Below are positions 59,921 through 64,000 of a stretch of DNA of 64,000 nucleotides, piece by piece. The DNA is from Numida meleagris (Eukaryota; Chordata; Aves; Galliformes; Numididae): the NCBI RefSeq assembly GCF_002078875.1, contig NC_034424.1, positions 9,311,894-9,375,893 of the forward strand, read 5' to 3'. The notes under the pieces are model-generated. The model was not told where the DNA came from and searched no databases. It saw nothing but the letters and a program-made list of their open reading frames with translations. Position numbers and translations under genes: made by a program. Numbering within the stretch: the first letter of the stretch is position 1; each line of letters starts with the position of its first letter.

Positions 59921-62900
59921 GCTCTAACCCTTAGAAGGGCTGATTGGTTTCCTGGTGCCAGGAAAATGATTGATGAACATTTTGAGCCATGGGCCTCCCT
60001 TCCTGCTGGGTGCCCTTTTCTCATGTCTCCAGTGGGCCTGGGGAGCTTTTTCAAGACTAGGAAGTGTCATTTTTATGGATATCATCCTGTGGTAGGGACA
60101 GCTCACTGAGGAGTGCCACTATGTAAATTAAGATGAAGCAGTAAAGGTCAGCTCATGCGTTCAGGTGGCAAGGCAGTAGAGCACGCATCAGGTAAGCGGG
60201 AAAATGGAAGGAGGCAACGACAAGCTGCACGGAGCCAACAAGCACCGCGGGAGGCACCAAACAGCCGTGCTGCCAGATCACTGCTGCAAGGCAGGAACGC
60301 GAGCTCTTACACAGCCCTGCACTCAGCAGATGCTTCCTCACTTCTCTCCAGTTTTGCAAGCCAGGGCAGTGCCCCTCGCTACAGCCCCATGGCATGCTGT
60401 TCTGGTGGGAGCTGTGGGTTTCTGGGGTTTCTTCTCTTTCTAGACACACAAACTTTTACAAACCCAACCTGAACACTCAGCAGAGCCTCCTGAGCAATGG
60501 CAAAGCACAGCTCCACCAATAACTCAAGTAATTCACAGGTAAGGCTAATCACAGCCTGAACCAACAGCAAGGGCCTTTCTCTGCAGCTGTTCATAGAATT
60601 GGCTCAGGATGTACAATCTCATAGCAGAAGTGGACACACCACACTTACAGTAACAATGCATTTTGACCAGTTTTTAATACACACTGCCAAATGAAGTTCC
60701 AGCTGTGATGCTGAAAGAGAAGACTGCTGCAAGAACAGGGAGCATTCGGCAGAACCACTGTGGACAGCAAGTCCTCTGCTTTGTTACTACCACCATGACA
60801 GCCATCCTTCAAAGGCTTCAAAATTCCATGTTATATTTCCACTGGATTTTTAAAGTTCCCATGAAGTTTCAGCAGGAAGAGGCATTTCAAGGCAATGACA
60901 CCGCAGCAGTTCACAGTCAGCCTGATGTTACAGCTTGGGTGAGTTTTTAGCTTTTTTTTTTTTCCCCTGATGCACACGAGAGAAGTAAAAACCAGCTTAA
61001 AACATCAGTCCTTCACACAGACAGGAAGGTCTCCAAGCAGCAGCACCCACACAAACCCAGTCACCAGGATGATGAGGCAATGGGAGGCAGACCAACTCCG
61101 GCAGTTCTGAAGGACGCGGGTCCATCCACCCTTTGAACACGCAGCCAGCCGCCTGATCGCGGGGCTGCAGCAGCACTAAGGCCCTGCAGACACGGACTGC
61201 CTTCAAGATAAGTTATTGGTAATCATTTACCAACACCAAATTTCATTGAAGCTGTCCCACTGGCAGTGCACTTCCTCTATGAAAACAATTTGTACGGAAC
61301 CATTTCTATCAACATAAGATCTGGGAGTTTTTTTTTTAATGAGGTAATTAGAACTGTAATTATTAAGACTTAAGCTAAACCTCGAAGGGTCCTCTTGTCC
61401 CCCAACTTCCCTTTCTCAATTAACTCTGCAAAGTGATAACCACTGTGGCTTAAAGGCTCAAAAAAAAAAAGAAGGATCAAAAGGCCACTTTAATACAGCT
61501 GGAGGGAAAGAATGCCCCACAGCTCACCAGCGGCCATCTGATGAAATCCGGGGCCAATTCTTTATGTAAATGACTTCATTAGAATTACCAGATTACACTG
61601 CTGAAGGCTTTATTTAAATAGGCAGTTTATCAACAGGATAAACTGTGCTCTCATTCCCAGAGAATGCAGCGTAAATGCGTTTGTTCGAAGCTACCTCCAT
61701 GTAAGAGTGAACAGTAATTTACTGAACCTCTTCCCCGTTCCCCTCCTGAAAAAAGATATCAGAAGCGACCTGCCAGAGACAGGACAGCAGGATTAACACT
61801 GCTTCCTGACAGCAGAGAAGCCCTGAATGGGAGAGTCCCTCTTGTTTCTATAATGGAGCATCTCCACAACACACCCCAACAAAATAAGACAAAGCAATTG
61901 TTGCAGTGTCACATCACACACCGCCTGCTAAACACACGTCGGTCGTCCTGGCTTCAGCGCACGAAGGCATGCACGGAGCCCTTCCCCGATTAATGATCTA
62001 CAGAAGCCATCAATACTGAGTTCCAGCTTCACACCAAGAGGTATTTTTCATCTCACCGTCAAACCAAAATGGAGGAATTAGTTCTTCCTCAATTACAGAT
62101 CTTATTTCTCACAGTAAGCGAGCCCAGAACTCCGGTGTTTGTAACTGCTGCTATAACTCACGAAGCGAGACCCACCCCCACCAAACGAGTCAGCGCCGAG
62201 CCCAGCTCACGCCTAGCTTGGTTGATTCAGACATCTGACTTCAGCAGCGTTGCCATTCCACAACTCCATTTGTTTTTCTTCCTAAAGCTTCAAAGAAATG
62301 TTTATAGCGAGACAGCTACGACCCAGCGATATCCACGAAGCAGCCTTTGTTAGGCAAAGGCTTATCTCATCAGATGCAAAGCAACCAAGCATAAAGAGCC
62401 ACTAAAAACGTCAGTAACATTTTTAAGAGAGCTGCGGGAAAGGGAAGGACGTGAGCAATGACTGCTCTTAGAGAACAGCACATCTCCGCGGTCTCACAGC
62501 TCTCCCCTGCTCTCTACCACAAGGTTCACCCCGACCAGATCTGCCGGGCTTTGAGGAGCCCAAGGAACTGCTGCTTTCCCAACACATCCCCCTTACAAGA
62601 CTATCCGCACAGCAAAGGGCGCGTTACCTTCATTCTGGATAGCTGCTTTGCTGCTGTTCTAGCTGAACATCACGACTTTTATGCCGCTCCGATTATTTTT
62701 ACGTTTCATTCACAGAAGAAAAACATACCAAATAAAAGCACAGAGAAAGCGGCCTCAAGAAGGACCCGCTTCCGCTGCAGGAGAAATGGGCGCCTCAGGA
62801 ACCAATTTTGAAAAGTAATGTATTTCACTCATCATCTTTCATTTGCAGTATCGCAAAGAGTGTTTGTTACACGCTGAGGGAAATCCTCTCAGATGCTCAG

Positions 62901-63099
62901 AGCACCCTGAACACCGCTCCGATGCGAGGCTGCACCCGCTGGCACAGAACCGCACGGCTGCATCTCGGAGCGACGCGCAGGTTCCCCCCCGCCGGCAGCG
63001 AGCTCAGGGTTAACCGGGAGCCACGTGCACAGCTTAAGTTCATTAATGGGTTTTAACAGAGCCACCGCTAATGTAACCTACTTTTATACGCAATGCCAT
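59921..63099 (-). other. NR6A1: NR6A1 5' intron or upstream sequence
   Basis: Mixed sequence rising in GC content toward the right edge. An AT-rich patch at about 61320-61720 contains homeobox-type motifs (AGGTAATTAGAACTGTAATT) and unique-looking sequence and is a possible conserved regulatory element. No transposon, RNA gene or exon was recognised. Confidence 0.65.
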
Positions 63100-64000
63100 A
63101 AAGTTTAATTGTTTTCTTGAAGAGCGAGCACAGATAGCGTGCTTCGAGGTACCAGAAGGGCAAGGAACCTTTGTTAGGCAGAGGAAGGGGAAGCGCTCCC
63201 AGCCCGTGCCCCCGTTGCCATTTGCAGGTATTTTCTGAGCCAGCAAAGCGCCGAGCCCACGGCCCCGCTGCACCCGGCCGCGCAGGGGCTGAAGGTCGCA
63301 CAGCGGCTCCGCACCGCGTCAGCACTCCGCGATTTTGGAGGCAAAGCAGCAGCGGGGTTACAGCAGCCACCGAGCAGCAGGGCGAGCCGCAGGCACCGGC
63401 AGCAACGCGGGCATGGAGCTGCTGGAAACCAGCGGGAGCAAACAAAAGGGGCCCCGAGTCCCACATCTCTTCGGGGAAAACGGGGAAAGCAGGCGAGCTG
63501 CTACCGCTGCTGAACGGGGCACGGCGGCAGCAACAGCTCCCAAAGGAGGGCAGAAAGTTCGAAAGGAAAGTCGCAAAGCTTCTCATCCCGGCGGACGGGT
63601 AATTAACGGAGATAAAACGCATCCAGCAACTCCGCACCGAGGGTCGCGGCCCCGAGGGACGTTCGTGGGCGGTTACAGAAATGCCCATCTCCGCATCGGG
63701 CGCATTCGGGCAGCGCTCGCAGGCAGCAAACGCCGACAGTGCCCGATAAGGAGCCCCTTTTGTTTGAGAGAATCCTTTGTAGAGAAAAGTGCCTTAAGAT
63801 GGTAAAATGCAATCGTAAGCCATAAAAATTGGCAGGGACATTCAAGTGCAGATGCGGCAGCTGCATACTGGAAGTGTAAAAGGGCCCAAATGGTGCCTGC
63901 GGCGCCCGGAGCGCGGCCCGAAACGCGGGGAGCGGCGCGGGGAACCACCGCCCCCCGGAGCGCCGCGCTCCCCCCCGCGCGGGTTCCCGCCCACGGCGCT
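63100..64000. promoter_or_regulatory. NR6A1: CpG island edge, probable NR6A1 5' region
   Basis: GC and CpG density rise sharply from about 63180 and are extreme from 63890 to the window end. It lies on the 5' side of the first identified NR6A1 exon, so the island probably continues into the NR6A1 promoter and exon 1 beyond 64000. No sequence coding for the Gly/Pro-rich N-terminus was found on the minus strand up to the edge. Open frames here on both strands are GC-rich artefacts. Confidence 0.55.

Noticed and set aside
63068..63688. A 206-codon minus-strand frame in the right-edge CpG island, considered as NR6A1 exon 1
   Set aside because: It lacks the Gly/Pro-rich start and any donor in the required phase; composition explains the open frame.

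Overview
The window looks like a stretch of a bird microchromosome, most likely from a galliform such as chicken. It carries chicken-type CR1 LINE remnants, GC-rich CpG islands and compact introns. It is dominated by one gene on the minus strand, NR6A1 (germ cell nuclear factor, GCNF), an orphan nuclear receptor and transcriptional repressor. Nested inside that gene on the plus strand is the mir-181a-2 / mir-181b-2 microRNA pair, in the same arrangement as in mammals.

NR6A1 runs from high to low coordinates. Ten coding exons can be placed with consistent splice sites and phases: 56602-56643 and 49901-49957 (short, diverged N-terminal A/B segment), 15079-15309 (both zinc fingers), 12851-12906 and 10760-10917 (C-terminal extension and hinge), and 9654-9881, 8836-9090, 4335-4456, 2155-2307 and 1056-1144 (ligand-binding-type domain and stop). 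They total 1391 nt, which leaves exon 1 to supply a length of 3n+1. The usual Gly/Pro-rich exon 1 was not found and probably lies beyond position 64000, next to the CpG-rich sequence that begins near 63100. A weaker candidate first exon lies at 59812-59920. The 3' UTR runs off the left edge.

The 34.6-kb intron between the second short exon and the zinc-finger exon holds most of the other structure. It contains a 10/20-bp minisatellite (20297-20460), a CpG island broken by a 440-base gap (about 20780-22200), a second 10-bp array (25611-25760), a 3' CR1 fragment (33105-33272), and a second CpG island broken by a 403-base gap (about 33400-35450). This second island carries plus-strand splice-donor-like sites and is the best candidate promoter for the microRNA host transcript. 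The mir-181 hairpins follow at 45030-45115 and 46636-46722. A longer minus-oriented CR1 copy lies in the next intron (53220-54305).

No second protein-coding gene is supported. The long open frames in GC-rich introns, including those crossing the gaps, have no recognisable domains and are treated as chance. The layout implies that NR6A1 and the mir-181 primary transcript are made from opposite strands of the same interval, so their transcription may interfere or be coordinated; that is inference.
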